From an uncultured Ectothiorhodospiraceae bacterium (GTDB lineage: Bacteria > Pseudomonadota > Gammaproteobacteria > UBA6429 > Thiohalophilaceae), in contig CAMYOL010000026.1 of assembly GCA_947260005.1 (NCBI GenBank), forward strand, positions 1-64,000: DNA of 64,000 nt. Reading direction: 5' to 3'. The notes beneath the pieces are model-generated. The model did no database searches and was not told where the DNA came from. It saw only the letters and a program-made list of their open reading frames with translations. The first letter of the stretch is position 1. Each line of letters begins with the position of its first letter. Below are positions 7,124 to 18,093 of the stretch, piece after piece. The position numbers were made by a program, and so were the translations under genes.

Positions 7124-9058
7124 ATGTTACTGAGTTTAAACAAAGTCTCGCTGGCCTTTGGCCACCACCCATTATTGACGGATGTTGATTTCTCGATCGA
7201 CAAGGGCGAACGGGTGTGTCTGGTCGGGCGTAATGGCACTGGAAAATCAAGTATGTTTAAAGTCATTAGTGGTCTCTATGAAGCCGATGAAGGTGAAGTT
7301 TGGCAACAACCCAACCTGCGAATTTCTTATTTGGAACAAGAGGTCCCCGAAGACGATAAGGCCAGTATCTATGACATAGTTGCGACCGGTTTAGGTAACC
7401 TGGGTCAGTTATTATCGGACTATCATCATGCCTTGCACGAGCTTGATGTCGATAACAAGGAATCGATGAAGGTTATTTCTGATTTGCAACATAAAATCGA
7501 ATTACAGGATGGCTGGAATAGTGAGCAAAAGATTGAAACCGTATTAAGCAAATTAAATCTACCATCTGAAAAGCTATTGAAAAATTGTTCGGGTGGTATC
7601 CGTCGACGAGTGATGCTCGCACGTGCCCTGGTCAGTGATCCAGAATTACTACTGTTAGACGAACCGACTAACCACATGGATATTTCGGCGATTAAGTGGC
7701 TGGAAGAATTCTTGATCGCCTTTAAAGGTGCCTTGATCTTTATTACTCACGATCGAACCTTTGTGCGTAATGTCGCAACGCGAATTATTGAACTGGATCG
7801 GGGCGTATTAACCAGTTTTTCAGGTAACTATGAAAGCTATCTAAACAAAAAAGCCGAGTTGCTTGAGATAGAAGAACGGGCCGCAGCCAAGTTTGATAAA
7901 AAACTTGCACAAGAAGAGGTTTGGGTTCGTAAAGGCATTAAGGCCAGACGGACACGCAACGAAGGTCGGGTGCGAGCCTTACAAAAAATGCGCGACGAAC
8001 ATCGCGAGCGCATTGCCGTGCAAGGACGGGTTGAACTGGAACTAAATCGGTCTGAACTGGCCGGTAAACTGGTGGCGGATCTTCATCATGTCAATTTTTC
8101 GTATGGCGATCATAAGATCATCAATAATTTGTCGTTACGTATATTACGGGGTGATCGTATCGGTATCATTGGACCCAATGGTTCCGGTAAGAGTACGTTG
8201 TTAAAACTTATCCTCGGCGAACTAAAACCCGATTCCGGTAAAGTTGTGATCGGCACTAAGCTTGATAAAGCCTATTTTGACCAACATCGTGATATCCTCG
8301 ACCCGGAAAAGTCCGTACGCGATAATTTGAGTGATAACAGTGATTTCATCAAGGTAAGAGGCCGTTCCAGGCATGTGATTGGTTACTTAAGAAGTTTTCT
8401 ATTTCCGGTTGAGCGTGTAGATTCTCCGGTAAAATCGTTATCGGGTGGCGAGCGTAATCGCTTACTCCTGGCCAAACTCTTTACTCAACCGGCAAATCTG
8501 TTAATCATGGATGAGCCCACCAATGATCTCGATGTTGATACGTTAGAATTATTGGAAGACTTACTCACCGAGTTTAAAGGTACTTTGTTATTGGTGAGTC
8601 ATGATCGGGCTTTTCTGGATAATATCGTGACCAGTACATTAGTATTTGAGGCCGATGGAACGATAGGTGAGTATGTCGGAGGTTATGAGGACTGGTTACG
8701 TCAACGCCGTACTATTCCCAGGGGAGGCTTGGAATCGAAAAAAGACTCGAAAAAAGAAACAAAAAAATCAGAAGACCTGACTAATGAGAATAAAGGTACA
8801 CAATTAACTAATAACGAAAAATCTATCAAGCAAAAACGAAAACTCAGTTTTAAAGAAAAAACTGAACTGGAAAATTTGCCCGAGTTGATAGAAACGCTCG
8901 AGCGTGAAAAGGAAACGATTGAAACACAATCCGCCGATCCAGAATTTTATCAACAAGACAAAGAAATATTCACGAGTGCGCTAAAAAGGCTGGAGGATAT
9001 TGTGCTTGAATTAGAACATGCTTACGAGCGTTGGGAAGAGCTGTCTCAATTTGAATAG
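7124..9058 (+). CDS. uup: ABC-F ATPase Uup
   Basis: 644 residues, soluble, with two ABC cassettes. Walker A GRNGTGKSS (about residue 35) with signature GGIRRRV, and Walker A GPNGSGKST (about 350) with signature LSGGERNR; both are followed by LLLDEPTNH / LIMDEPTND Walker B. No membrane domain. The C-terminal region from about residue 540 is a charged linker then a coiled coil, the Uup-specific DNA-binding extension that separates it from EttA and YbiT. Uup affects precise transposon excision and acts on ribosomes or branched DNA. The stop abuts the convergent purT stop. Confidence 0.92.
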   Translation: MLLSLNKVSLAFGHHPLLTDVDFSIDKGERVCLVGRNGTGKSSMFKVISGLYEADEGEVWQQPNLRISYLEQEVPEDDKASIYDIVATGLGNLGQLLSDYHHALHELDVDNKESMKVISDLQHKIELQDGWNSEQKIETVLSKLNLPSEKLLKNCSGGIRRRVMLARALVSDPELLLLDEPTNHMDISAIKWLEEFLIAFKGALIFITHDRTFVRNVATRIIELDRGVLTSFSGNYESYLNKKAELLEIEERAAAKFDKKLAQEEVWVRKGIKARRTRNEGRVRALQKMRDEHRERIAVQGRVELELNRSELAGKLVADLHHVNFSYGDHKIINNLSLRILRGDRIGIIGPNGSGKSTLLKLILGELKPDSGKVVIGTKLDKAYFDQHRDILDPEKSVRDNLSDNSDFIKVRGRSRHVIGYLRSFLFPVERVDSPVKSLSGGERNRLLLAKLFTQPANLLIMDEPTNDLDVDTLELLEDLLTEFKGTLLLVSHDRAFLDNIVTSTLVFEADGTIGEYVGGYEDWLRQRRTIPRGGLESKKDSKKETKKSEDLTNENKGTQLTNNEKSIKQKRKLSFKEKTELENLPELIETLEREKETIETQSADPEFYQQDKEIFTSALKRLEDIVLELEHAYERWEELSQFE

Positions 9059-10255
9059 TTATGTAGTGGTTGTCTTTACCATTGCAGCGGCTCGTTTAGC
9101 GTTGTTTCGTGCTTTTTCCACCTCATCTGCATAGGCGAGGGCAACCCCCATACGACGACGAGTAAATGATTCGGGTTTGCCAAACAAACGTATATCACTG
9201 TTTACGATATTTAAAGCCTGTTCCACGCCTTCAAAGCTAATACCCTTGGCCTCATGACCGCCATAAATTACGGCACTGGCACCAGCACTGCGAAGTGTTG
9301 TCGATACCGGTAATCCCAGGATCGCGCGCGCATGCAATTCAAATTCATTTTGTGCCTGAGTGGCCATCGTCACCATACCGGTATCATGAGGACGGGGGCT
9401 GACCTCACTAAACCAGACTTGATCATCTTTGATAAATAACTCTACGCCAAAGATTCCTCGTCCACCTAATGCACTGGTGATCTGGTTAGCGATGTCTTTT
9501 GCTTTGGTTAATGCCGTTTGACTCATTGCTTGTGGCTGCCAGCTTTCCACATAATCGCCTTGTTGCTGGATATGACCAATGGGCTCGCAATAGGATGTTT
9601 CAATTTCGCCGTTGGCATTTTTTGCACGAACGGTCAGCAATGTGATTTCATAATCAAAGTCTATTTTCTGTTCGATGATAACGCGTTCCTGGCTGACTCG
9701 GCCGCCACTCATCGCGTAATCCCAGGCCTTTTGCATATCCTGTTCGCAATCAATCGATGACTGACCTTTTCCCGAAGACGACATCACGGGTTTCACAATA
9801 CAGGGTATCCCAACTTCTGTAACCGCCTGTTTAAAATCTTCGAATGAATCTGAAAATTGATATTTTGATGTCATCAAGCCCAATTCTTCTGCAGCCAGAC
9901 GTCGTATGCCCTCGCGATTCATGGTGAGTTTTGCTGCGCGTGCGGTGGGAATAACTTCGGCAAGGCCTTCGGCTTCGATCTTGACTAATTCGTCGGTGGC
10001 GATGGCTTCAATCTCGGGAACAATAATATGCGGTTTTTCTAACTCAACTATTCGGCGTAACGCATTGGCATTGGCCATATTAATGACATGGGCTCGATGA
10101 GCGACTTGGTGTCCGGGGGCGTTTTCATATCGATCCACGGCGATCACTTCCACTCCAAAACGTTGCAAGGCAATGATGACCTCTTTGCCAAGCTCGCCAC
10201 TGCCAAGCAGCATAACGCGGGTGGCATTTGCCGATAAGGGTGTACCGATTTTCAT
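9059..10255 (-). CDS. purT: formate-dependent GAR transformylase (phosphoribosylglycinamide formyltransferase 2)
   Basis: 398 residues, full length for PurT. An ATP-grasp enzyme that makes formyl-GAR from GAR, formate and ATP in de novo purine synthesis. The N-terminal GSGELGKEV binds substrate; the ATP-grasp core includes [15 protein letters not shown], the [15 protein letters not shown] stretch, and the metal site [26 protein letters not shown]. Its start overlaps the end of the upstream antiporter gene by 4 bases (same strand), so the two are translationally coupled. Confidence 0.94.
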   Translation of the reverse strand: MKIGTPLSANATRVMLLGSGELGKEVIIALQRFGVEVIAVDRYENAPGHQVAHRAHVINMANANALRRIVELEKPHIIVPEIEAIATDELVKIEAEGLAEVIPTARAAKLTMNREGIRRLAAEELGLMTSKYQFSDSFEDFKQAVTEVGIPCIVKPVMSSSGKGQSSIDCEQDMQKAWDYAMSGGRVSQERVIIEQKIDFDYEITLLTVRAKNANGEIETSYCEPIGHIQQQGDYVESWQPQAMSQTALTKAKDIANQITSALGGRGIFGVELFIKDDQVWFSEVSPRPHDTGMVTMATQAQNEFELHARAILGLPVSTTLRSAGASAVIYGGHEAKGISFEGVEQALNIVNSDIRLFGKPESFTRRRMGVALAYADEVEKARNNAKRAAAMVKTTTT

Positions 10256-11946
10256 TCTTCGTCCTCTTTATTGATCTCATCGCGCATCAGACGATAATCT
10301 TCGTCACGAAACTCATTAACGATCTCAATCACATTGGCTTTTTTGACACCTAATCGAAACAATATGATGGCCGCTAACTGCAAACTCGATTCTAGAGTTT
10401 CCGGTATAGTGGTTTCAACCCCCAGGTCGTGTAATCGTATAGAGTCATTTCCATCTTTAGAACGTGCAAAGATGGGAACACGAGGACATTCTGTATGTAA
10501 CGCCATGATCGCTCTTTCCACGGCTAATGGTTGATCCAGTGTGATGACGGCGAGTATGGATCGGTTTGCATGTAAGTGTTTCAAAACATTTGGGCGAGAG
10601 ACATCACCGTAATAGACGGGCAGTGATTGATCGTGTGCTTTTATGACAGTTGAAGGATTATTATCAACCGCGATATACGGTATACCTCCGGCTTCTAATA
10701 TTTTTGCGACCTGCTCACCAAACCGACCAAAACCGGCGATTAGTACAGTGTCATTGGTGACATTGGCATGATCGCTAAGCATCTCTTCGGGGACATCGTT
10801 TTGTACGCTTTTATAGGTTAAACGTAATGCCAGGTTAAATAGAAAAGGCGTCGTGATCATGCTGATAACGATAGCCAATAACAGGGTACTGTGTTGTTCG
10901 CTGGTTAATAAATTTACGTTCGCCGCCAAGGCGAATAATACAAAGCCAAATTCACCTGCCTGGGATAGATATAAGGCAGAACGTAATGCCGTAGTGTGAT
11001 CAGCATTAAATAATCTGGCAAGCGGGTAAATAACAATGATCTTTAATGATAATAACAAAATAACGGTCAATATAATTTCCAGCCAGAACACGCTGAATAA
11101 GGTTACGTCGATGGTCATGCCTACTGACATGAAAAACAAACCTAAAAGCAGGCCACGAAAATGTTCGACGTCGGCGGTGATCTGGTGGCGAAACTCTGAA
11201 CCTGATAACAGTACGCCTGCGAGGAAGGCTCCTAATGCCATCGATAGACCCGCGGCCTCCATTAACCAGCCAGTACCGATGACTAACAGGACCGCGGTGG
11301 CGGTAAACACTTCATGATTACCACTAGCTGAAATATGCCTTAACATCGGCCGCACGGCATAACGACCGACTAAAATAACCGTAAGTAATGCACCGACACC
11401 AATCGAGAGGCCAAGGCCTACCTCTTTACTGACCGCACCTGATTGTGGGGCAAATGCGCTGACCATCAGTAACAGTGGAACCACGGCGATGTCTTGAAAT
11501 AGTAAGACGCCAAAAGATAGTCGGCCTTCACGAGATTGCAAATCGCCTCGTTCGGTTAGCAGTTGTAACACAAAAGCTGTGGAGGAGAGTGCCAGGCCAA
11601 AGCCTATGACGATGCTGGTGCGAGGATTGTGGCCAAACAGGTAACTGACCATTGTTAGTATGACGCCCGTGATCATAACTTGTAGCAGGCCCATACCAAA
11701 GACCTGGTGGCGCATGTCCCACAGGCGTTGGGGCTTTAACTCCAGGCCGATGACAAACAATAAGAAAACAACGCCGAGTTCAGCTATGTGGTGTATTTCA
11801 TCAACATTTTGAACCATTGCTAAGATATGTGGCCCAACGATCAGGCCTGCAGCGAGATAACCCAGTACTGAGCTCAAACCAATACGCTGGCTGAGCGGTA
11901 CAATGATGACTGCAGCAAGCAGTAAAAATAGTATGTCGATTAGCAT
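10252..11946 (-). CDS. CPA2-family monovalent cation/proton antiporter with TrkA-N domain (KefB/KefC-like)
   Basis: 564 residues. About 12 membrane helices (residues 1-380), with the CPA2 stretch [12 protein letters not shown] near the start and [16 protein letters not shown], then a cytosolic Rossmann TrkA-N domain (about 398-515, starting [18 protein letters not shown]). This is the KefB/KefC layout for potassium efflux or K+/H+ exchange gated by nucleotides or glutathione. No KefF/KefG partner flanks it; instead purT overlaps its stop by 4 bases, an odd coupling. Ion specificity cannot be read from sequence. Confidence 0.87.
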   Translation of the reverse strand: MLIDILFLLLAAVIIVPLSQRIGLSSVLGYLAAGLIVGPHILAMVQNVDEIHHIAELGVVFLLFVIGLELKPQRLWDMRHQVFGMGLLQVMITGVILTMVSYLFGHNPRTSIVIGFGLALSSTAFVLQLLTERGDLQSREGRLSFGVLLFQDIAVVPLLLMVSAFAPQSGAVSKEVGLGLSIGVGALLTVILVGRYAVRPMLRHISASGNHEVFTATAVLLVIGTGWLMEAAGLSMALGAFLAGVLLSGSEFRHQITADVEHFRGLLLGLFFMSVGMTIDVTLFSVFWLEIILTVILLLSLKIIVIYPLARLFNADHTTALRSALYLSQAGEFGFVLFALAANVNLLTSEQHSTLLLAIVISMITTPFLFNLALRLTYKSVQNDVPEEMLSDHANVTNDTVLIAGFGRFGEQVAKILEAGGIPYIAVDNNPSTVIKAHDQSLPVYYGDVSRPNVLKHLHANRSILAVITLDQPLAVERAIMALHTECPRVPIFARSKDGNDSIRLHDLGVETTIPETLESSLQLAAIILFRLGVKKANVIEIVNEFRDEDYRLMRDEINKEDEE

Positions 11947-12111
11947 TTAATAAGATCCATGATATCGCATGACCAATATTTTATTATACGTATTTCTGAC
12001 GAAAACGCTTTGCTTTCGTGGGTTGGAGAGTGTTAAAAGTTGACCAATTTAGCATGGTGGTCATGTTATTTATTGTATAGTGGTCTTAATCGAATAGTAG
12101 GAATTCAGAAT

Positions 12112-13599
12112 ATGCTGAAAGCACGCTTTTATCGGGTTGATGGTCACCAATTTATTTGGATGGCTACCCTGATTTTTCTTATTTTCTTGCCTGTATCTAG
12201 TTCTTATGTTCTGGCTGATGATGAACGTGAGGAGTATTTTATCGATGAACCGGTTTTTGGTGGTAAAAGCCGTATTATTGAGGCGGGTCGAGACAATAAG
12301 GATCTGATTGTTCTCGTGCATGGTCTGGGTGATCGAGCGGCGGATACCTGGGCCGAAACCATTCCATTGTTAGCTGAACACTATCACGTGCTGACTTTTG
12401 ATTTACCCGGCTTTGGGCAATCTACAAAATCTAACCAATTATACTCTCCTGATAATTACGTTGCATTCATTCAGTACGTGGTGCGCCAATCAGGACATGA
12501 GAACTTTTTATTAGTCGGGCATTCCATGGGTGGGAATATTGCGTTGCGTTATACCGCGACGTATCCTGATAAAGTGAAGCGGTTAATGCTGGTCGATACC
12601 GCGGGTGTATTACATCGAATTACCTTTGCCAATAATTTAACTCACGTTGGTCTTAAGTTTTTACCTAAGATGAAATCTCCGCAGGGTGATGGGTTACGTT
12701 CCATTGCTGATGCCTTGTTGGGTGAATTGGCGCGACGACATAATATTATAGAGCCTGGCGAGAAAATGATTCTCAATGAGCCGGGCTTGAGGGAAAAGTT
12801 ACTGGGTGGTAATCCGTCAACCATTGCCGCTTACGCGATGAGCATGACGGATTTCTCCGGTATTCTAAGTTCTATAAAAACGCCAACCCTCATTCTATGG
12901 GGAGAAAACGATGAGGTAACACCTTTACGAACGGCTCGAGTATTGGCAACAAATTTACAAAATTCAGGTCTGGTTATTATCGGTGGTGCAGGACATATGC
13001 CAATGTTCGAAAAACCTCAGGAATATAACTGGTGGTTAATGAAATTTATCACGGGAACCGAAACTGAATTTAATCAGATCTTGGAGCAACAAAAATATAA
13101 AATTGATACACAACAACCGATTAGCAGTAAACGAATTGCAAGTTGTAAGAATAACTCGCAAACATTATTTCGGGGCGATTATCGATTGATTACGATAGAG
13201 AACTGTCGTGGTGTTGAGATCGAATCAGCGCGAATTCAAAGTTTGACGATACGCAATAGTCAGGTGACTTTAAATAACTGTTTTATTAAAAGCCCTGGAA
13301 AGGCGGTGTTAGCGGTTAATTCAGATATTCAGATGAATGGTTGTACGGTCGCCGGGCAGCCCGCCATCGAATTTAAAAAAACGCCAATGGACATCGCCGG
13401 TTCATGGTTATACTCAAATGGTGCGGCACTAAAAAATACTGACTCACCTCCTACTGAAAAAATTCCACATCCCGGACCCATACCTGGATTCAAGGAAAAT
13501 GACACAACCCTGATGTTTTCAGTGTCGCATCTAAATTCTAAATATTATAATAAGAAATTACATGGCCCCGTGATTTTTTTACCTGAGCAGGCCTGGTAA
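12112..13599 (+). CDS. secreted alpha/beta hydrolase with C-terminal beta-helix-like extension
   Basis: 495 residues when started at 12112; the frame opens at 12040, but this ATG has a TAGGAA stretch upstream and a proper signal peptide follows (hydrophobic stretch about 17-35, cleavage near VLA|DD). Residues about 50-320 are a classic alpha/beta hydrolase: LVHGLGDRA oxyanion loop, nucleophile elbow GHSMGG, acid in WGENDEVTPL, base in GAGHMPMFEKP. Residues about 350-450 contain short repeated strands (VEIESARIQSLTIRNSQVTL, NNCFIKSPGKAVL) like a right-handed beta-helix. The substrate is unknown; the added domain suggests binding to a polymer or surface. Confidence 0.8.
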   Translation: MLKARFYRVDGHQFIWMATLIFLIFLPVSSSYVLADDEREEYFIDEPVFGGKSRIIEAGRDNKDLIVLVHGLGDRAADTWAETIPLLAEHYHVLTFDLPGFGQSTKSNQLYSPDNYVAFIQYVVRQSGHENFLLVGHSMGGNIALRYTATYPDKVKRLMLVDTAGVLHRITFANNLTHVGLKFLPKMKSPQGDGLRSIADALLGELARRHNIIEPGEKMILNEPGLREKLLGGNPSTIAAYAMSMTDFSGILSSIKTPTLILWGENDEVTPLRTARVLATNLQNSGLVIIGGAGHMPMFEKPQEYNWWLMKFITGTETEFNQILEQQKYKIDTQQPISSKRIASCKNNSQTLFRGDYRLITIENCRGVEIESARIQSLTIRNSQVTLNNCFIKSPGKAVLAVNSDIQMNGCTVAGQPAIEFKKTPMDIAGSWLYSNGAALKNTDSPPTEKIPHPGPIPGFKENDTTLMFSVSHLNSKYYNKKLHGPVIFLPEQAW

Positions 13600-13605
13600 A
13601 AAAAA

Positions 13606-13748
13606 GGGGGCAGAGACGAAAAATAAATTAGGGTCAGAGACGTATTTTTTGATTTATTTAATTTCTAGAAAAAAAATGGGGTCAGAGACGTATTAATTCT
13701 GTTCTTTTGTAGAACAGAATTAATACGTCTCTGACCCCTTTTTTTTGT
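13606..13748. repeat. GGGGTCAGAGACG repeat cluster with long palindromic terminator
   Basis: Three copies of a GGGKCAGAGACG element lie between convergent genes. The last two form a perfect inverted repeat: arms 13678-13705 and 13711-13738, 28 bp each, 5-base loop, flanked by A and T runs, so it would act as a strong bidirectional terminator. Two direct partial copies precede it (near 13607 and 13630). Elements beginning GGGGTCAGAG are commonly seen near REP-associated tyrosine transposases (TnpA-REP); no transposase is in the window. Confidence 0.75.
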
Positions 13749-13759
13749 TAGTTAGTTCT

Positions 13760-15004
13760 CTATGTAAAGGAACGTAAAATCATGGTGCGCATTTCATTGG
13801 CACCTTTATCCATATACATACGTTTTACTTCACCGATACCTTCACATAGCCATGACACCTGTTCCGTATTTGGAATAATGAAGCTAGAGGTAATAGTTGA
13901 TTGCATCTTCAGACAGTTAGTAAATGTTCCTGCAGGTACGGTAATCGATGGTTCGATCGACAGGATGGTATTTTTTTGAATGGTGCCTGCCAAAGGATTA
14001 CCCACTCCTGCCTCAGCAAAACCAAAAGTCTTACCGACTTCCATCGTGTTATTCAGTAAAACTCCAGGGGTCTCATAAACAACAGTCTGACTAGGGACGA
14101 TGGTATCGTGATAGCTGGTCACTGAAAAACTGTCTGCCGTTAACACGTATGCGTGATCATAAGAGGTACAGTCTCCAAGCAGACCTGTCAGAGTTTCGGT
14201 GACGGTTATGTCCGAGCTGGCAGCGTTATCAACGCGAGTGATCGTTTGAGCGATCGTGTCACAAGCCCCATTCGCAAATAGCCGAAAATCTTTGGTCGTG
14301 GCATTCGGGATGTATAAATTAAAATCGATTGCCGGAGTTGGTTCGGGTGGTGGTAAGGTCGTGCCTCCCCCCCCCGTGCCTGAACCACTTTCCAATGCAG
14401 TGATACGTGCAGTATTACTGGTAATGGTATCGGTATTGGTTTGAACTTGCGTGCCTTGTACGTTGACATCCGATTGCATGGTGCTGACCTGAGTTGTTAA
14501 TGAATCAACACTGCCCTGCAGAGTTTGTGTGGTCGTGGTGACACCCGTTACGGCCGTAGTATTGGCCTGGATCTGTGTGTCTTGATTAGCATCATTTGCA
14601 GCATTGGCCTGAATTTGTGTGGCCTGTGTTGCATTGAGTGCGGTGTTTGCTTGTGCTTCAGCCGAGACACTATTGATGTTCCCAGTATTGGCCTGGATTT
14701 GTGCTGCGTTACCACTGATATTTCCGGTATTAGTTTGTACCTGAGTGGTTAAATTCGTAATCGCAGTAGTATTGCTTTGCACCTGTGCGTCATTGCTCGG
14801 GGTGGTACCCGTGCCACCACCGGTCGGTAAATTTTGAACCTGGGTGGTTAAAGCTTCAATATTGGCTGTGTTGGTATCGATTTGAGTTTTTATCGAATAA
14901 AATTTACTAAATACTTTTGAATTATAGTCTTCCGTCGCGTCATCCGCGAAGACTATGGGTGATGCCAGTCCCAAAGTAATTATTGCGGTTATCATAGTTT
15001 TCAT
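13760..15004 (-). CDS. secreted coiled-coil protein with IxxNTxx heptads
   Basis: 414 residues. Signal peptide MKTMITAIITLGLASPIVFA then a mature start at DDA. Residues about 38-205 carry eight heptad-spaced motifs of the form [I/V]xxNTxx (IDTNTAN, VQSNTTA, VQTNTGN, IQANTGN and variants), the Asn-at-d layers known from trimeric autotransporter stalks and phage fibres. A Gly/Pro-rich hinge (GTGGGGTTLPPPEPTP) then leads to a C-terminal globular domain with four cysteines. No YadA-type membrane anchor is present, so it is not a complete trimeric autotransporter. A GGAGG lies upstream of the start. Inferred: a homotrimeric secreted or periplasmic rod with a head. The head family was not recognised. 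Confidence 0.65.
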   Translation of the reverse strand: MKTMITAIITLGLASPIVFADDATEDYNSKVFSKFYSIKTQIDTNTANIEALTTQVQNLPTGGGTGTTPSNDAQVQSNTTAITNLTTQVQTNTGNISGNAAQIQANTGNINSVSAEAQANTALNATQATQIQANAANDANQDTQIQANTTAVTGVTTTTQTLQGSVDSLTTQVSTMQSDVNVQGTQVQTNTDTITSNTARITALESGSGTGGGGTTLPPPEPTPAIDFNLYIPNATTKDFRLFANGACDTIAQTITRVDNAASSDITVTETLTGLLGDCTSYDHAYVLTADSFSVTSYHDTIVPSQTVVYETPGVLLNNTMEVGKTFGFAEAGVGNPLAGTIQKNTILSIEPSITVPAGTFTNCLKMQSTITSSFIIPNTEQVSWLCEGIGEVKRMYMDKGANEMRTMILRSFT

Positions 15005-15177
15005 AGGGGGTGTCCTCCGTCTTCTGTTCCTTAAGTTTAAAGGGCTTTAGAATTTAATGCGTCGGAGAACGGTTCCCAAAGTGAGAACTGGTTCAGGTTT
15101 TTTTGGCCGGTGCGGTCAATTGTTATTCAATTTAACCTTTTTTAACAATCCCATACGATTATTAATGCTTGGAGAAG

Positions 15178-18093
15178 TTAAGTTGCAATGATCACGCGTA
15201 CGGCATCAAGCTGGGCAATGGTTGAGTCTAAACGTGACTGAATATCTGTTTTTAGTTGCACAAAGTAGTCAATTTCATCATCCCGAACGTTGGGATTAAC
15301 GGCTTTAAGCGCAGCAAGACGTTGAATCTCAAGCCCTAGCACCTCTGTGACATGTTCTTTGGCTTCAAGCAGGATGGCGGGAGTGGATTTTTCAGCGAAT
15401 TTATCACTAGCGGCAATCATTTTTCGTAAGGTGCTGCCGTGTGCGCGGATTACCTGAATCGCGGTTTCGAGATTAACCCGTTCTTGCGCCTGATTGATGG
15501 CACTATGGGATAATATGTCGTGATATAGCTTACCGGTTTGGTCGAGTACAATTCGAATATTGTTGGCAGGTAAGTACCGGCTTGTATTCATGGTGGTGCC
15601 TGAATTTGATTCCATTAAATACAGGCATTCGATCAACAATGTGCCAGCTGGAATAGAGCGATTTTTAATGGTCACCAGCGTGGTATTGCCCAATTCATTC
15701 GATAAGATGTTATCGATGGCCGTTGTCGTTAATGGATGTTCCCAACTGATAAAGTGCATGTCTTCATTCGCCAGGGCCATCTCTCTGTCATAGGTAATGG
15801 TCATGCCATCTTCAGTCAGACCAGGCAAACTAATGTGCGCATGGTCACTTGGTGCGATGATATAACTATTCTGGCTGTGTGCATCGATGTCGATACCAAA
15901 ATGATCAAACACCGTGTCCAGGAAGTGATTGAGTTCCAATTCATTAGATTGTTTATTCGCAATGTCAACCAGCCGATGGGCTTGCTCTTCTTTAAATGAA
16001 CTCAGTTCCAGCAAATGATCGCGACCTTGTTGTAAGGATTCCGTTAATTGTTGGTAAAGTGATTGTGTGGTGTCGATTAAACCCGGCAGGTCCTCCAGAC
16101 CTTCATCAATTTGATGTAAGGCCTCGATTAAGTTTTTCTCAAGTTGAGTAAATACACTCTGACCGGCAGTACAGGTATGTTCAAAGGCGTTGAGCCCTTC
16201 GTGATACCAGTACTTCATAATCATTTGTGCACTATTATCAAGGTAGGGCACATGTATCTGTATCGTTTCTTTTTGACCAATACGATCCAAACGACCGATA
16301 CGTTGTTCGAGTAAGTCTGGATTAAAGGGCAGGTCGAATAAAACCAAATGGTGAGCAAACTGGAAATTTCGCCCTTCGCTGCCGATCTCGGAACAAATTA
16401 ATACCTGTGAGCCTTCTTCTTCGTTGGCAAAAAAAGCAGCAGCACGATCACGTTCAATAATACTTAAGCCTTCATGAAAAACGGCAGCATGGATACCGGA
16501 TTTATTTTGTAAAGTCTGGGCAATATCCAATGCCGTATCCGCACTGGCGGTAATCACCAATACTTTCTGTGGTTTTAGTTCTCTTAACTTATCGGTTAGC
16601 CAGGTAATGCGTGGATCGAGCTCGACCCAGCTATCTTGAGATTCCTGTTTAACAGATTCATATAATAGTTCAGGACTCAGAAGCAACTGTCCCTCAGAAA
16701 TGGCGGCTTCTTGAAACAGTGCCAAACACTCGCCATATTCTTTAGGCAAGTGTAATGAATAGGAATTTAATTTACGTTCGGGGAAACCTTTAACGGCTGA
16801 GCGTGTGTTTCGGAATAAAACCCGTCCAGTGCCATGACGATCCAACAAGTGCTGTACCAGTTGTGCCTGGGCCTTTTGTCGGGTTTTATCATTCACCTCG
16901 GAATCTATGATGTTTTCGAGTAAATCATGTTTATCATCATTTAATAGGGTGGCGAGCAGCGTTTCTCGATTATGTTCACTTAACGGGACATCACTTAATA
17001 AGTTATCAATGGCCTCGGCAACGGGTTCATAATGTTTTTCTTCTTCAATGAATTTTTCGAAGTCGGGAAAACGATCGGGGTCGAGTAAGCGTAAACGTGC
17101 GAAGTGGCCGTTTTTCCCAAGTTGCTCCGGTGTCGCGGTTAACAATAAAACCCCTTTGGTATTTTGTGCTAATTGTTCAACACACTGGTATTCGTGACTG
17201 ACATGTTCGGGTGACCACTCCAGGTGATGTGCCTCATCGACGATCAGCATATCCCATTCACCCTCAACGGCATGCTGAAAGTATTTGGAATGTTCCGTTA
17301 AGAAATCGAGTGAACAGATAACCAGTTGCTCGGTTTGGAATGGGTTGATGCTGTCGTCGTCTTCCTGAATAGCCGAGCAGCGTTGTTCATCAAAAAGACT
17401 AAAGAACAGGTTGAAACGACGTAACATTTCCACTAACCACTGGTGAATCAAGGTTTCGGGTACGACGATCAATATGCGCTGTGCACGTTCGGTCAGCAAT
17501 TGCTGATGTAAGATTAAGCCAGCCTCAATGGTTTTTCCCAGCCCGACTTCATCCGCAAGTAAAACCCGGGGAGCATAACGTTGTGCAACTTCATTAGCGA
17601 TGAACAACTGGTGGGGGAGTAAGCTCGTACGGGCCCCGATCAATCCATACAATTTTGATTGTGATAGGCGGTTCTGGTACTGACGTGTTTGTTGACGCAA
17701 AACAAACCATTTGGGTTTGTCCAGTTGTCCATTAAGCAGGCGGTCGCTCGGACGGCTTAATTGCATGAAGTTATCCAGCTGGCCTTCTTCAATACGTAAT
17801 GACTGGCCTTGTGGATTCTGTCCTATATATAGGAGTAGGCCCTCATGCTCTTCCACGTGTTCAATGGTCATCGATTCGCCGTCATGAGATCGAATCGTAT
17901 CGCCCTCAGAAAAGCGCAAACGAGTCAGCGGGGCGGTTAATTTGGCATAGGTACGTGTTTCGCCAGTTGCCATGAACAGAATCTGCACACTACGTTGGTC
18001 CACACTGAGGACGGTACCCAGGCCCATTTGCAACTCGGTATTACTGATCCAGCGTTGGCCGGGGATATATTCGTGCGTGTTCAAAGTAACCAT
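15178..18093 (-). CDS. rapA: RNA polymerase-associated ATPase RapA
   Basis: 971 residues, matching the usual size (about 968). A Swi2/Snf2 translocase that recycles RNA polymerase. N-terminal Tudor-like region (residues 1-120), then helicase lobe 1 with Walker A LADEVGLGKTIEAGLIL and DEAH box (IVDEAHHLEW), lobe 2 with SEIGSEGRNFQFAHHLVLFD and QRIGRLDRIGQ, then the long RapA-specific C-terminal region. Start at 18093 (ATGGTTACTTTG). Transcribed as a single gene; the secreted coiled-coil gene downstream has its own upstream gap. Confidence 0.95.
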   Translation of the reverse strand: MVTLNTHEYIPGQRWISNTELQMGLGTVLSVDQRSVQILFMATGETRTYAKLTAPLTRLRFSEGDTIRSHDGESMTIEHVEEHEGLLLYIGQNPQGQSLRIEEGQLDNFMQLSRPSDRLLNGQLDKPKWFVLRQQTRQYQNRLSQSKLYGLIGARTSLLPHQLFIANEVAQRYAPRVLLADEVGLGKTIEAGLILHQQLLTERAQRILIVVPETLIHQWLVEMLRRFNLFFSLFDEQRCSAIQEDDDSINPFQTEQLVICSLDFLTEHSKYFQHAVEGEWDMLIVDEAHHLEWSPEHVSHEYQCVEQLAQNTKGVLLLTATPEQLGKNGHFARLRLLDPDRFPDFEKFIEEEKHYEPVAEAIDNLLSDVPLSEHNRETLLATLLNDDKHDLLENIIDSEVNDKTRQKAQAQLVQHLLDRHGTGRVLFRNTRSAVKGFPERKLNSYSLHLPKEYGECLALFQEAAISEGQLLLSPELLYESVKQESQDSWVELDPRITWLTDKLRELKPQKVLVITASADTALDIAQTLQNKSGIHAAVFHEGLSIIERDRAAAFFANEEEGSQVLICSEIGSEGRNFQFAHHLVLFDLPFNPDLLEQRIGRLDRIGQKETIQIHVPYLDNSAQMIMKYWYHEGLNAFEHTCTAGQSVFTQLEKNLIEALHQIDEGLEDLPGLIDTTQSLYQQLTESLQQGRDHLLELSSFKEEQAHRLVDIANKQSNELELNHFLDTVFDHFGIDIDAHSQNSYIIAPSDHAHISLPGLTEDGMTITYDREMALANEDMHFISWEHPLTTTAIDNILSNELGNTTLVTIKNRSIPAGTLLIECLYLMESNSGTTMNTSRYLPANNIRIVLDQTGKLYHDILSHSAINQAQERVNLETAIQVIRAHGSTLRKMIAASDKFAEKSTPAILLEAKEHVTEVLGLEIQRLAALKAVNPNVRDDEIDYFVQLKTDIQSRLDSTIAQLDAVRVIIAT

